A stretch of 64,000 bases of DNA from Marinomonas profundi (GCF_020694005.1 NZ_CP073013.1:558001-622000), one strand, 5' to 3'; counted from the stretch's first letter, positions 38,104-48,695 are shown. Numbers and translations are program-made. Notes: generated by a model from the letters alone, not told the origin.

Positions 38104-41100
38104 ATTGCACCGCCTCGTGATTTTTTGGCTTATCGCTTTCACCACTAAACAGCTTGTCTAGCGCCGTGACATGCTCAAGGGTTAAACGGCTTTGAAAAAT
38201 ACCGGTTTGTTGCGTTGGCTGCATACCGCGGAGGAACAAATACACCACACCGCCCACATGCTTTCCATAGTCATAATTCGGCAAACGCTGCTTTAACAAC
38301 CGATGCAAGGCCAAGGTGTAGAGCTGATATTGTAAATCGTATCTGTGTTCGGCGATGGCATGCACCAACTTGTCTGGCTGGTAATCGGCAAAGTCATCCC
38401 CCAAATAATTGGACTTATAATCCAACACGTAATAACGACCTTGATATTCAAACAACAAATCAATAAAACCTTTTAACATGCCTTTTAACGGGCGATCCTG
38501 AATCATAGGGGCCACTCGTGATACTTCATCGTATTCACGAGAAATTCGATCCAACCGCAAGGCGTTCATGCCCGTCACCGGAATAAAAAACTCCATCTCT
38601 TTGCGACAAGCCGATGGCGCCAACCCCCCCAGACTCATTCCCGCCATTAACTCGGTGTTGACAATATCGGGCAGCCACTCACTCAATACCTCTTGCCATT
38701 CATCGAAACCCTGACGCTGATAAAAATCGGCCATTAACTGATGATAGCTGTTTTTCAACAAGTCTTTAAAACTCGGATTGGCGGACACCGACTGCAGCGC
38801 TTTGCCTTCCAAGGTGTCATGCAAAAACGTCCCTGGCTTAGCGCCTTTTGGAAACGTAAAACGATTCTTTTCTGGCTCTTTTTGTTGTACTTCCAATAGC
38901 GACGCTGGCACTTCCACATCGTCTAGTAGCGGATCAACAAAACGCGTCATTTCATCCAAGCCCGGCACACTTTCGTCGTGATGCTCTTTGTCTTCCACTA
39001 CCAAGGAGGAATAACTGCCCACCCACCAATCACGTTCAACACGTCCGGTAAAATCACGCGCACTGGGCTCGATCAATTCCTCCTGACCTTGGTTAAACGC
39101 CGTCATTTTAAATCTCGGTAAGCGCGGCGGTTCATCGGGCAACTCCAACAAGCACATTTGAGCGTTTTGGTAACGCTCACAAAGCCGTTCAATACTGGCA
39201 TACAAATCCCCAGCCTCAATCGGCTCACCTTCACCAATCAAGGCCCCCACACCACTAAGATGCACATCCAACACAGCACCGCGCGTCTTATTAGACTTTT
39301 TCCCGACTTCCATGGTGCCAATAAAACACGCTTCTTTGGAACGGGTTAACGCCACATAGGCCAAACGAATTTCTGCCGCATACAATTCTTCTTTATGCTG
39401 TTCGGTTTGCGCTTCGTCTGGATCGATGGCAATCCACAATTGCTGCTGAGCGTCGTGATATAAAGCCGATTTGTCTTGATCTCGATAGGGCGTAAAAGCA
39501 AAGGGCAAATACACTATGGGGTATTCTAAGCCCTTACTTTTGTGAATCGTCACGATTCGAACCAGCTCTGCGTCGGTTTCAAGACGAATCTTTTGCTCGT
39601 CACTGTTGCCATTCGGATTTTGAATCGCCAAACGTAGGTAACGTAAAACACCTTCTTTGGAATCCAATTCAAGGGACTTTTGCTGTAACTTTTCGGTCAA
39701 ATGTAGAAAATCGGTTAAACGTCGTTCGCCACCAGTATGACTTAACATATTCGCGGCCAAGGCCACGTCTTGCATAAATTCACGCAACATGGGCAACAAG
39801 CCCTGCTTGTCCCAGAGTTCTAAATAATCGCGGAACGCCTGCACCCATTTTTCATACACCACATCGTCGTGATTAAGCGTATCCAAGGCTTCCAATGACC
39901 AATCAACCAAGCTGGTTGCCAACGCCGAACGCAGTTTGCTTTCTTGTCCGTTGAATAAAATCGCCGTCAGTACGATCAATAACTCTCGTGCCTCGACCGT
40001 TTCAAACACCGAGCCCTTATCGCTCAAATACACACTGGCAATACCACGCTGACGCAGGGCATCTTTCAAAGCATTGGCTTGACTAAAATTGGTCACCAAC
40101 AAGGCAACATCTTTTGGCCGCACGCCTTGCCCATCAATGAGTGCTATTCCTTGCTGCCCTTCCAGCCCCTGTCCTTCTAACAACAACGCATGAAGATGCG
40201 CCGCACAGGATTCCGCCATGGTCTGACGATACTCTTTGGCGGAAACTGGCTCATCACTGCGCTGATATAAAAATTGCAAGGCTGCTTGGGTTTGGCCTTG
40301 TCGAGAAAAGCCACTCGCCACGCCACGGTCTTGCACTTCCGCAAAGGGAATACCGGTGACGCGAAAGGGTTCGGCTTGGGTAGTAAACAGCCCATTGACC
40401 GATTGAATCATCGCCGCCGAAGAACGGTAATTGGTCGCCAAGGAATGCACACTGTCGACGCGTTTTTTGGCGGCCAAATAGGTGTAAATATCCGCACCAC
40501 GAAAGGCATAAATTGCCTGCTTTGGATCACCGATCATGATCAAGCCTAAGGCATTTTGATGTTCTTTTGCTGGCGCATAAATGGTGGAGAAAATTCGATA
40601 CTGCACCGCATCCGTGTCTTGGAATTCGTCGATCAACGCAATGGGATAAAGATGGCGAATCCGTTCCGCTAATTTACCCGCTTCGTCTTGCGTCAGCGCC
40701 ACATCAAGCGAGGTTAACAAATCGGTGAAGGTCAGCGATTGTGTACTGCGCTTCCAGCGCTTCATACGCTCTTGTGTTTGTTGCCAAAGCTGAGTCAACA
40801 AGACCGCTTTTAAGCGCCCCGCGTCAGGGAAGCTTTCACGCAAGGCTTGCACCAAGGCAAAGAATTCGTGAGCGGGCAGATCACCGCCTTTGCTCAACCG
40901 GCTGGCATGTTCATTGGTATCAAATTTTTCTAGGCTTTTGTCTAGCTCAAAACGCGTCGAGTTCGCCCACTGCGTCATGGCCTCAATGTCTTTCGATGGA
41001 TCTTTGCGCCAAAAAGTACGTTTAATACCGCTGCACTCAAGGGCGTCGATAATGTCTTGTGACTGAGCCAGCCACATGGCACGCACCGCTACCATGGTTT

Positions 41101-41833
41101 CTTGCGCCTGACTTAAAGCATTTTCCCAATCGTAATCTGGCACGGCGATTTTGGCGTCGGGTTGATTATTCAGTAAATACAAATCTTTCAGCAAGGCATC
41201 TGGATTCGACCAAATCGGCTGAATCAAGGCGGCCTTGGTGTCGTCCATCGGATAAAACACACTGCGCCACACATCTTTCACCGCCATGGATAAGGGCGCG
41301 AGTTCGTCCGTTTCAATGGTTTGTTGGAACAACATGCGACTTTCAAAGGCGTTCTGGCTCAGCATGCGCTGACAAAAACCATGAATAGTAAACACCGCCG
41401 CTTCGTCCATTTGCTTTTCGGCATAGAGCAATTTTTCAATCGCGCCTGCACGCTGCTCGCCTGACATTTGCGCTAGCCAATCCGCCAGAAACACATCACG
41501 GCTTTCCCCTTGCAACAGGGCTTTTCGCGCCGCCCGTATGCGTCCACGAATTCGGGCTTTTAACTCGGCAGTGGCGGCTTCGGTAAAGGTCACCACCAAG
41601 ATTTGATCCACCGTCAGCGGTTTATCTAAATCGCCGTTATTTACAGATAAATGCGGCCCCGTTGGCACCAGCAAGCGTAAATACAAGTTCGCAATGGTGT
41701 AGGTTTTCCCAGTGCCTGCGCTGGCTTCAATTAAGCGCTTGCCAAATAACGGAAAGGTTAAGGCGTTTAGCGGCTCGGGAATCATCTTCAGCGCGTTCGT
41801 ATTCATCACAACAGACTCGGAAGAAAGACTCAT
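38090..41833 (-). CDS. recB: Exodeoxyribonuclease V subunit beta
   Basis: The protein of about 1247 residues has an N-terminal UvrD-type helicase (Walker A in [31 protein letters not shown]) and a C-terminal RecB nuclease domain with YYVLDYKSNYLGDDF. It is the 3'-5' motor and the sole nuclease of RecBCD and loads RecA. ATG 41833 follows GGAGG and overlaps the recC stop, so translation is coupled. Confidence 0.97.
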   Translation of the reverse strand: MSLSSESVVMNTNALKMIPEPLNALTFPLFGKRLIEASAGTGKTYTIANLYLRLLVPTGPHLSVNNGDLDKPLTVDQILVVTFTEAATAELKARIRGRIRAARKALLQGESRDVFLADWLAQMSGEQRAGAIEKLLYAEKQMDEAAVFTIHGFCQRMLSQNAFESRMLFQQTIETDELAPLSMAVKDVWRSVFYPMDDTKAALIQPIWSNPDALLKDLYLLNNQPDAKIAVPDYDWENALSQAQETMVAVRAMWLAQSQDIIDALECSGIKRTFWRKDPSKDIEAMTQWANSTRFELDKSLEKFDTNEHASRLSKGGDLPAHEFFALVQALRESFPDAGRLKAVLLTQLWQQTQERMKRWKRSTQSLTFTDLLTSLDVALTQDEAGKLAERIRHLYPIALIDEFQDTDAVQYRIFSTIYAPAKEHQNALGLIMIGDPKQAIYAFRGADIYTYLAAKKRVDSVHSLATNYRSSAAMIQSVNGLFTTQAEPFRVTGIPFAEVQDRGVASGFSRQGQTQAALQFLYQRSDEPVSAKEYRQTMAESCAAHLHALLLEGQGLEGQQGIALIDGQGVRPKDVALLVTNFSQANALKDALRQRGIASVYLSDKGSVFETVEARELLIVLTAILFNGQESKLRSALATSLVDWSLEALDTLNHDDVVYEKWVQAFRDYLELWDKQGLLPMLREFMQDVALAANMLSHTGGERRLTDFLHLTEKLQQKSLELDSKEGVLRYLRLAIQNPNGNSDEQKIRLETDAELVRIVTIHKSKGLEYPIVYLPFAFTPYRDQDKSALYHDAQQQLWIAIDPDEAQTEQHKEELYAAEIRLAYVALTRSKEACFIGTMEVGKKSNKTRGAVLDVHLSGVGALIGEGEPIEAGDLYASIERLCERYQNAQMCLLELPDEPPRLPRFKMTAFNQGQEELIEPSARDFTGRVERDWWVGSYSSLVVEDKEHHDESVPGLDEMTRFVDPLLDDVEVPASLLEVQQKEPEKNRFTFPKGAKPGTFLHDTLEGKALQSVSANPSFKDLLKNSYHQLMADFYQRQGFDEWQEVLSEWLPDIVNTELMAGMSLGGLAPSACRKEMEFFIPVTGMNALRLDRISREYDEVSRVAPMIQDRPLKGMLKGFIDLLFEYQGRYYVLDYKSNYLGDDFADYQPDKLVHAIAEHRYDLQYQLYTLALHRLLKQRLPNYDYGKHVGGVVYLFLRGMQPTQQTGIFQSRLTLEHVTALDKLFSGESDKPKNHEAVQYGLF

Positions 41834-44800
41834 TCCATTTCCTCCAAATGACGGTGCATGGGCAACCAAATTTGCTCACATAGGGCAACGAATTGCGCTT
41901 TTTGGTGCTGTAAATCGGGGAAATAGCGCTGCCAATAGGCGTCATCCACCTCGCTGCGCGTAAAGGCACTGCTGTTGTCTTGATAACGTTTCAATGCTTG
42001 CTCCCACGCTATGTCTTCGTCTTCTGACGTTTTGCTTGAACAATAGCTTTTGCACCAAGCGTCAGCACTTTTGGCTGGCAAGGCAATCGGCTGACACAAG
42101 CCTTGCTGCAACAAGGCTAGCATATTGCTCAAGTACGCCTTGGCATCGTTCGGTTGCAAAAGGATAAAACTCTGCTGCAGCAACTTGCCCGTTTTGCTCA
42201 AATTAATCAGATGATGCTGCTTGGGCGTGCCTTGCGCGCACAAGGCTAAATGCTCAATCCACGCCTGCATTTTTTGATGGGCAGAGACATCGCCAATGCG
42301 ATAAGACAAACGCGTCGTCGCCGTCGGCAAATCGAGCCAGGCTTGTAAAACAATACTGCCAAGGGCGAGATTCACTTCAATTGGCTCACACTCTTCCAAT
42401 GCATAACCTTGCAACACAGATAGCAACTGACGACATTTGCCTTGGCTCTGCTGCAAAGACAAACGCCCTAGTGCGCCATAGGGCAAAGCGCCCATTAATC
42501 CTAAGCGCTCGACGAACAAATTTTCATCGCCTTTTAGCATGGCTTGCAACAAGCCTTCACGTAATTGATAACCCGCCAGACCATCCAACGCGAATGGCTC
42601 GTCTTCTTTTTCTTCCTCTTCTTGCAGACTCAAATAGGCTTTTAATCGGCGTTGTGTGAAGTAACGCGTCGGATGACTGATAAAACGCGATAACTCGTCG
42701 AGCGCAAGCTCTAACCTTGGCTGCTCCAAACCGTCCAACGGCGTGAATATCGGCAACACATCATCAACAGGCGTACTCAACAAGGCAGGCAGCCATTGCT
42801 CATCGTAACTGTATAGACGCTTATCAAAACCTGTGGGCTGAAAGTAATAGGCCGTATTAAAAGGCTGCAAAGGATGTTCGAGAATCAGCTTTTCTAACAA
42901 GGCTTGTTGGGCATCGTCGGGCGCTAATGCTTGATCCCCTGCAAACACACAACTCTGGCCTATGTATTCCAATAACTCGCTCACTAAAATCGAAGGATTC
43001 TTCTCGCTGTTGTCTTGAATGCTTCGCCCCACGTAACTGAGATAAAAGCAATCTCGTGCCGACATTAGCGCTTCAAGGAACAAGTACTTATCGTCTTCCC
43101 GTCGGCTTCGATCACCGCTGCGATATTGCCCAACCATCAGGTCAAAACCCATCGGCGCGACACTGCGCGGATAATCCCCTTCGTTTAAACCCAATACACA
43201 GATGACTTTAAACGGCACCGAGCGCATGGGCATCAAGGTACAAAAATTCACCCGCCCCGCTAAGAAACGCTGACCGCCTTGGGATTCTTGCAACAAAGGC
43301 GATAGCAACTGGCGTATCACTTGCTGATCCAATGGCGCATCAAAATGCGCTTGTTGCCATTGCAAGGTCAAGGCGTCGAGCTGCTTACTGAGCAGCACTT
43401 GAAACGCATCGTCTTCGTCGAGCAAAAAGAAACGCTGCGCCAAATAATACAAGGTCGAAATCCACTCTTTGGGCGCAAGAGATACCATCAATTTGGCTTG
43501 GGCGTCGTTAATCGCTACCAAAAATTCGGCCAACTTACCCGCCACAGACGCTTCTAACCCTTCGACATCGCCATAACTTAGCGTGTCCTGCCAAATATGA
43601 TCATGTCCCATGGCGTAGCCCAATAACATGCGCCGCACGCCATTCAACCAAGTATGGGATTCTTGTATGGGTAAATCATGTTGCTGGGCGGTTTTGCCAT
43701 CCAATCCCCAACGAATGCCCACTTCCGTTGACCACTGGCGAATACGTTCTAATTCATCGGCGGTTAATTCAAAACGCGCCAATACCGCAGGCACTTCTAA
43801 TACGCTGATTAATTCTGACAAAGTAAAACGACTTTCCCCCAAGCCAAGCAAATACAAATAGGCATCGACAATGGGGTTTTCCATGCCGCCAGATTGGTCA
43901 ATCAAGGCAAATGGAATCTGTTTTCTACTGTGCGCTTGGCCACTTTTTTTCTGCCCACCAAAAACCGCCTTCACAAACGGGCTGTAGGTGTTGACGTCGG
44001 GCAACATGACGATAATGTCTTTTGGCGTCAAGCTGGGATCGCTTTCGAATAGATGCAAAAGCTGGTCGTGCAACACTTCCACTTCACGCAGTGGGCTGTG
44101 GCAACGATGTACACGAATGCTTTGATCATCAATGGCAATAGGATGTCGATAGCTGGCGCTGGTAATGCTGGCGTCTCTTTCTTCTTTGCTGCCGTGGTTT
44201 TCTAGGGTCAACACATCTTGCTGTAACCATTGCAACAAGCCGCTTGATTGCTCGGTGCGACTTGATTGCTCGCTCAGATAGTCTTCAAACACTTCCAGCT
44301 CGTTGTCGGCCATTTCTTGCAGTTGTGCAATATAGTCTCGACCTAAACGCCCCCAGCTTGCTAACAACGGATTGGCATCCAGATGCAGGGTTTCTGTGCT
44401 TAATCCCGGCTTGAGGGTTTGACGTTTTATTTCTCGCCCCAAGTAATGTTTGTCGACCACATCGCCCCAATAAAAACGGCAAGGGTTTTGTAAAAATAGG
44501 TGTATGTCAATCCAGCCAGAAGCCGCTAACACTCGTAAAGATTCCAAGGTATTCGGCGGCAAGGAAGACACGCCAAAAATAAAGATTCGGGCAGGAACAC
44601 CAGCGGGTCGAGCAGACGATTGCGTGGCATCGTGCAAGGCTTCAATCAGGTTACCACGATGATAAAGCGAGGTGCCTTGCTGGCTGACATCAGCCACCAA
44701 ATCACGCCATAAAATCGCTTGCCAAGGTTGCTGCTCAAAGATGGCTTTCAGCTGAGGATCTTGTGCTTCGCCACCTTCCCAAGATTTGATCCAATCAGGT

Positions 44801-45225
44801 CGGTAAACCAAATATTGATCGTAAATATCGGCAATGCTACTGCATAACTGAAAGCGCCTAATTTGTGTATCGTCTTCTTCAAGATACCAACTCAGCGCCT
44901 GAAATTCTGGCTCACCAAGGCGAGAGTCCAGCAAACGCATCAAACGCCACACCAAGAAAGGCTTGTTAAATTCACTTTGCGCGGGAATGTCGTCTAGGGT
45001 TTGCGCAAAGGTTTGCCAAACAAAGGTAGAAGGCAGCGGAAAAGCCAATCCCGCCGCGATAGAATGCGACTCCGCCAAAAACATCTTTAACCATTGCGCC
45101 ATACCGGGGTTTTGCACCAAAACATGTTCATCATCAAACGGATTGCTTGGTGGCGAAACGGCCAAAATCTTCGCAAGCAACACGGCCAAATCCTCTAGAC
45201 GGTTACCTGTATAAAGTTGAAACAT
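41830..45225 (-). CDS. recC: Exodeoxyribonuclease V subunit gamma
   Basis: The 1131-residue RecC begins MFQLYTGNRLEDLAVLLA and includes the conserved VLVQNPGMAQWLKM and ICVLGLNEGDYPRSVAPMGFDLM. It is an inactivated helicase-nuclease scaffold that recognises Chi. ATG 45225 follows TAGGA. It is the first gene of the recCBD operon. Confidence 0.97.
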   Translation of the reverse strand: MFQLYTGNRLEDLAVLLAKILAVSPPSNPFDDEHVLVQNPGMAQWLKMFLAESHSIAAGLAFPLPSTFVWQTFAQTLDDIPAQSEFNKPFLVWRLMRLLDSRLGEPEFQALSWYLEEDDTQIRRFQLCSSIADIYDQYLVYRPDWIKSWEGGEAQDPQLKAIFEQQPWQAILWRDLVADVSQQGTSLYHRGNLIEALHDATQSSARPAGVPARIFIFGVSSLPPNTLESLRVLAASGWIDIHLFLQNPCRFYWGDVVDKHYLGREIKRQTLKPGLSTETLHLDANPLLASWGRLGRDYIAQLQEMADNELEVFEDYLSEQSSRTEQSSGLLQWLQQDVLTLENHGSKEERDASITSASYRHPIAIDDQSIRVHRCHSPLREVEVLHDQLLHLFESDPSLTPKDIIVMLPDVNTYSPFVKAVFGGQKKSGQAHSRKQIPFALIDQSGGMENPIVDAYLYLLGLGESRFTLSELISVLEVPAVLARFELTADELERIRQWSTEVGIRWGLDGKTAQQHDLPIQESHTWLNGVRRMLLGYAMGHDHIWQDTLSYGDVEGLEASVAGKLAEFLVAINDAQAKLMVSLAPKEWISTLYYLAQRFFLLDEDDAFQVLLSKQLDALTLQWQQAHFDAPLDQQVIRQLLSPLLQESQGGQRFLAGRVNFCTLMPMRSVPFKVICVLGLNEGDYPRSVAPMGFDLMVGQYRSGDRSRREDDKYLFLEALMSARDCFYLSYVGRSIQDNSEKNPSILVSELLEYIGQSCVFAGDQALAPDDAQQALLEKLILEHPLQPFNTAYYFQPTGFDKRLYSYDEQWLPALLSTPVDDVLPIFTPLDGLEQPRLELALDELSRFISHPTRYFTQRRLKAYLSLQEEEEKEDEPFALDGLAGYQLREGLLQAMLKGDENLFVERLGLMGALPYGALGRLSLQQSQGKCRQLLSVLQGYALEECEPIEVNLALGSIVLQAWLDLPTATTRLSYRIGDVSAHQKMQAWIEHLALCAQGTPKQHHLINLSKTGKLLQQSFILLQPNDAKAYLSNMLALLQQGLCQPIALPAKSADAWCKSYCSSKTSEDEDIAWEQALKRYQDNSSAFTRSEVDDAYWQRYFPDLQHQKAQFVALCEQIWLPMHRHLEEME

Positions 45226-45327
45226 GCACAAATCCTAGGCAAATTAAAATGACAACAAGCCTAACCTTGGAAGAGAAAAAAAAGAAGGTCTTAGTGCTTT
45301 AAATAAAACAGGAGTTGAGTGATTTAA

Positions 45328-45403
45328 TGGTGGAGCCTAGCGGGATCGAACCGCTGACCTGTTCGCTGCCAGCGAACCGCTCTCCCAGCTGAGCTAAGGC
45401 CCC
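45328..45403 (-). tRNA. tRNA-Ala(GGC), copy 2
   Basis: A 76-base tRNA with encoded CCA: acceptor GGGGCCT with AGGCTCC, anticodon loop CTGGCAG. The sequence is identical to the copy at 45497-45572 and both are read from the same strand, so they are probably one transcript. Confidence 0.95.
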
Positions 45404-45496
45404 ACAAAACGCGTAGCGTCAGTGGACTGAATGTCCTGAGAATAGTGTTTTCAAATTGCTTTTTATGTAACCCATTCTTTACATTTAAAAAAGAAT

Positions 45497-45572
45497 TGGT
45501 GGAGCCTAGCGGGATCGAACCGCTGACCTGTTCGCTGCCAGCGAACCGCTCTCCCAGCTGAGCTAAGGCCCC
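45497..45572 (-). tRNA. tRNA-Ala(GGC), copy 1
   Basis: A 76-base tRNA with encoded CCA and anticodon GGC in loop CTGGCAG. It is promoter-proximal in the two-tRNA unit. Confidence 0.95.
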
Positions 45573-45586
45573 AAAAACAGGCGAGG

Positions 45587-45615
45587 ATTTTAGGAGGGCT
45601 TACCAGCGCTGTCAA
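45587..45615 (-). promoter_or_regulatory. Promoter of the tRNA-Ala pair
   Basis: On the minus strand TTGACA (45610-45615) and TAAAAT (45587-45592) have the ideal 17-base spacer. A GC-rich stretch follows the -10, as in stringently controlled stable-RNA promoters. Confidence 0.82.
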
Positions 45616-45760
45616 CCTATAAAAGCAGACAAATAGCATTTTTTTTGCTTTCACGCTCAATCTAACGCTTTATTGATTGTGATCAGTAGTGCATATATTC
45701 ATGATAAAACGTAGTATCTTGAGACCTCAGAAGAGCACCATTAAATAATAAGAGAGACAT

Positions 45761-46987
45761 ATGATCGAATTTCCTGCGGTTTTAGATGATCTAATGATGG
45801 CTCAACAACCCATACTCAAAAGAACCAAAGAAATTTTCGGCTATGAGCTTTTATTCCGAGAAAAAGACGCCCACAAAGCCAATGTCCGCGATGGCGAACT
45901 CGCAACCAGCCAAGTATTAGTCAACCTGTGCATTGGCATTACAAAGATGGAATCCCAGTTACGTAAACCTTTTTTTATCAACATGACCACTGAGCTCATG
46001 CTGTCAGACGCTTTTTTTCCTATCAGCCCAGACACCGTCTATATCGAGATACTTGAAAAGCAAAAACTCTCTGCCGAGTTCTTTGAGGCCATAAAAAAAT
46101 GGCGTACAGCAGGCTATCGATTTGCCCTAGACGATTATCAATTTGATGCCGATTACCAAGCCTTATTGCCTTGGGTATCAATTGTAAAAATAGATGTTTT
46201 AGCGACACCACCAGAACAATACAGGGAGCAAATTAACGAACTTAAAAGTCGCGGCCTAATTCTACTCGCCGAAAAAGTCGAAGACGCCGCCATGTTTGAA
46301 CTTTGTAAACAATTGGGTTTTGATTTATTCCAAGGCTACTTTTTACAACACCCAGAAATAATCAAGGGAAAACGCATCGATTCAGCCACACATGGCGCCC
46401 TCAAACTGCTCAATGCACTTCAAGACAAGGATATCGACATTGATACCGTGACCACATTGGTCGCTCAAAACCCTAAGCTGTCTTATCAATTACTGCGCAT
46501 TCTTAATAGCCCCGTGTGCGGCATACCCAAAACCGTCGTATCCATTAAAGAAGCGGTGATTTTCTTAGGTCTGCTGCAATTAAAAAAATGGGCACTACTT
46601 ATCACTCTCACCTCATCGACGAGTCAGCCACAAACCCTATTCAAAGTGCTACTGACTCGCGGGCGTTGCTGCCAATTACTAGCCGAAAGTAAAAAATCGA
46701 CGCTTGCCGATTCCGCCTTCATGGTCGGTTTAATGTCTGGTATCGATGCCGTATTCAATGTTGAAAAATCGATCGCACTAGCACAAATCGCCCTAGACAA
46801 AAGTGCACATGCCGCCATCATGACGCAATCTGGCGAACTAGGTCACTATTTAACACAAACATTAAGTTGCGAAGAACAGAACTGGGACCGCATCCAATCC
46901 ATGAGCCCAGACGACAGAACCACCTTAAACAGAGCATTTTTAGACGCCATGCTGTGGTCTGAAGAAGTGATGTTTTCAATAAATTGA
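45761..46987 (+). CDS. EAL-HDOD domain signalling protein
   Basis: The 408-residue cytoplasmic protein pairs an N-terminal EAL domain (about 15-205) with a C-terminal HDOD domain (about 210-400). The EAL motif reads ELLFR within FGYELLFREKD, and later motifs are present: INMTTE, VYIEILEK, FALDDYQFDADY, VKIDVL, LLAEKVED and FQGYFLQHPE. Such proteins resemble YuxH or CdgJ and affect motility or biofilm. Whether c-di-GMP hydrolysis survives cannot be judged by eye. Confidence 0.9.
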   Translation: MIEFPAVLDDLMMAQQPILKRTKEIFGYELLFREKDAHKANVRDGELATSQVLVNLCIGITKMESQLRKPFFINMTTELMLSDAFFPISPDTVYIEILEKQKLSAEFFEAIKKWRTAGYRFALDDYQFDADYQALLPWVSIVKIDVLATPPEQYREQINELKSRGLILLAEKVEDAAMFELCKQLGFDLFQGYFLQHPEIIKGKRIDSATHGALKLLNALQDKDIDIDTVTTLVAQNPKLSYQLLRILNSPVCGIPKTVVSIKEAVIFLGLLQLKKWALLITLTSSTSQPQTLFKVLLTRGRCCQLLAESKKSTLADSAFMVGLMSGIDAVFNVEKSIALAQIALDKSAHAAIMTQSGELGHYLTQTLSCEEQNWDRIQSMSPDDRTTLNRAFLDAMLWSEEVMFSIN

Positions 46988-47071
46988 GACCTCTGCACGA
47001 CGACGGCGCTCGCCAATACTTTGTGCAAGGATCTCAAATTAAATTAAATTCATTTATTTTAGGTTAAACGA

Positions 47072-47099
47072 TTGACACCTATACAAAAAACCATAAAAT
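47072..47099 (+). promoter_or_regulatory. Promoter of tRNA-Leu(CAA)
   Basis: TTGACA (47072-47077) and TAAAAT (47094-47099) are spaced by 16 bases, 19 bases before the tRNA. Confidence 0.75.
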
Positions 47100-47118
47100 A
47101 CGTTTCACCTTTTTCAAG

Positions 47119-47203
47119 GCCAGTATGGTGGAATTGGTAGACACGACGGATTCAAAATCCGTTGCCTTCGGGTGTGGCGGTTCGAGTCCGCCTACTGGTA
47201 CCA
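47119..47203 (+). tRNA. tRNA-Leu(CAA)
   Basis: An 85-base tRNA with a long variable arm and encoded CCA. The anticodon loop TTCAAAA gives CAA. Acceptor GCCAGTA pairs with TACTGGT. A terminator follows 5 bases later. Confidence 0.95.
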
Positions 47204-47208
47204 ACATT

Positions 47209-47240
47209 AAAAAAGCGCTTACTTCGGTAAGCGCTTTTTT
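47209..47240 (+). terminator. Terminator of tRNA-Leu(CAA)
   Basis: A 14-bp stem (47209-47222 with 47227-47240) has a TTCG loop and ends in eight T. On the other strand it may also end the thioesterase gene transcript. Confidence 0.92.
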
Positions 47241-47254
47241 TTGCTTTCACTTAA

Positions 47255-47686
47255 TCAATGATCATCAAAGCCATGCAATACATAATCGGGTAAATCTTCT
47301 TCTTTCGGAATGGGGGTTGACGCACCGCTCTCATCTATCGCCACAAACTTAAACATCCCTTCCGTGACCTTTTCGCGCTGCCCAATACGACCACGACGAA
47401 CCCAAGCTTCCACCAAAATATTCATAGACGTGCGACCAACCGACTCCACACGAGTATAAACACCCAAAATATCACCCACTTTTACCGGGCGAATAAAACT
47501 CATGCCATCCAAAGCCACGGTTACCACACGAGACTGCGCACGCTGTCCTGCGCATATTCCCGCCGCAATATCCATTTGCGACACCACCCAACCACCAAAA
47601 ATATCGCCTGAAGGATTCGTATCCCCTGGCATAGCAACTGTCCTGGTCGTAAGACGACCTTTTGCCTTTTCTTCTAACCCTGACAT
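47255..47686 (-). CDS. yciA: Acyl-CoA thioesterase, YciA type
   Basis: The 143-residue hotdog-fold enzyme has TRTVAMPGDTNPSGDIFGGW with the catalytic Asp region, then QMDIAAGICAGQRAQ and MSFIRPVKVGDILGVYT. YciA enzymes hydrolyse medium- and long-chain acyl-CoA. The length and motif spacing are normal. It is convergent with tRNA-Leu. Confidence 0.93.
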   Translation of the reverse strand: MSGLEEKAKGRLTTRTVAMPGDTNPSGDIFGGWVVSQMDIAAGICAGQRAQSRVVTVALDGMSFIRPVKVGDILGVYTRVESVGRTSMNILVEAWVRRGRIGQREKVTEGMFKFVAIDESGASTPIPKEEDLPDYVLHGFDDH

Positions 47687-47812
47687 AGCACTCTCTCATC
47701 GGTTTTTTTGAGCATTTATTTAAAAAATACGGAATCCAAAAATAATATCACAAGCCATCAAAATCACTTATAGCTTGTCAGCTAACAGTTCATCAAGAAG
47801 GTAAAATCACCT

Positions 47813-48250
47813 CTATTTCACAGGGTTCGACCCATAAAAAATAGCCGTCCCCTTCACCTCAGTCGTTGGGAATGAAAAACTTGAACCAATAGACGTTCCT
47901 ATACCGCCGCCACTGCCAGCACTAATACCCACACCACTTCCTAAGCGCCTAAAAGACAACTGCGTCACTTCATCTAAAATCACCCCATTGGCACCAATCT
48001 TCGCCGCTTGCTCTTTCAACTCTAAAGTCGCTCTCTCTTTTCGAGAATCTTCCGTAAAGCCGTTGTCACTTGACGCAAACACAGTACCAACCACCTGATA
48101 GTCAAACGTCGGCGCTTCTTCAAATACCGTCACCTGCTCGACCTCAAGCTCTGGCAGCTGCTGCCCCGTCACCACATGAGAGCCAGAAGAACAGCCAAAC
48201 AACAACACTGGCAACACCAAAACGGATAAGTATTTAATAGCATTCATCAT
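47813..48250 (-). CDS. Predicted outer-membrane or periplasmic lipoprotein
   Basis: The 145-residue protein has a lipoprotein signal (YLSVLVLPVLLFGCSSG) with a lipobox cysteine near residue 20. The mature part contains RATLELKEQAAKIGANGVIL, a helix-strand seen in small lipoproteins of unknown role, and a Gly-rich segment (GSGVGISAGSGGGIGTSIG). Serine at +2 suggests outer-membrane sorting. The function is unknown. Confidence 0.75.
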   Translation of the reverse strand: MMNAIKYLSVLVLPVLLFGCSSGSHVVTGQQLPELEVEQVTVFEEAPTFDYQVVGTVFASSDNGFTEDSRKERATLELKEQAAKIGANGVILDEVTQLSFRRLGSGVGISAGSGGGIGTSIGSSFSFPTTEVKGTAIFYGSNPVK

Positions 48251-48497
48251 GACACCACCCCACCTTTGAAGCTCAAATCATAACAGTGTTGCACAAAAAA
48301 CCCGAAAACAGATCGACAAAAGTGTGGGTTTTCAAATAAAAAACAAAGAACAAAAATGACAAAAAACCCAACCCACAAGCCAAGAGCGCATTTATTGTCT
48401 ATGCTCTAACGATAGCGGCCATAACAAAAAAGACGCAACGAAAGACATAAAGAGAGACGCAAAAAAAAGACAAGATAAAATAACAGAAGAGACACTT
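48251..48497. other. Intergenic, A-rich spacer
   Basis: The spacer lies between divergent genes and includes A-rich runs near 48297-48365 and 48425-48480. No RNA gene or strong stem-loop is recognised. Confidence 0.4.
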
Positions 48498-48695
48498 ATG
48501 AACGAATTGATCGAAAAAGACATCTCCTGCCCTTACTGCGGCGAAAGCATCGAAGTCGTGATAGAAATCTTGGATGAAAGCCAAGAATACATAGAAGACT
48601 GCCAAGTCTGCTGCCGCCCCATCACCTTCAACATCGACACCGCCTTCGACGGTTCGACCGAGGTTTCGGTTCACTCGGAAAATGAGACCTATTGA
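48498..48695 (+). CDS. CPXCG-motif cysteine-rich protein
   Basis: The 65-residue protein has two Cys pairs, CPYCG near residue 11 and CQVCCRP near residue 37, as in the CPXCG small-protein family that probably binds zinc. The rest is acidic. The function of the family is not known. The upstream GAAGAGACACTT provides a weak ribosome site. Confidence 0.85.
   Translation: MNELIEKDISCPYCGESIEVVIEILDESQEYIEDCQVCCRPITFNIDTAFDGSTEVSVHSENETY

Noticed and set aside
45328..45572. Large direct repeat considered as insertion-sequence ends
   Set aside because: The two copies are identical tRNA-Ala genes with a shared upstream promoter.
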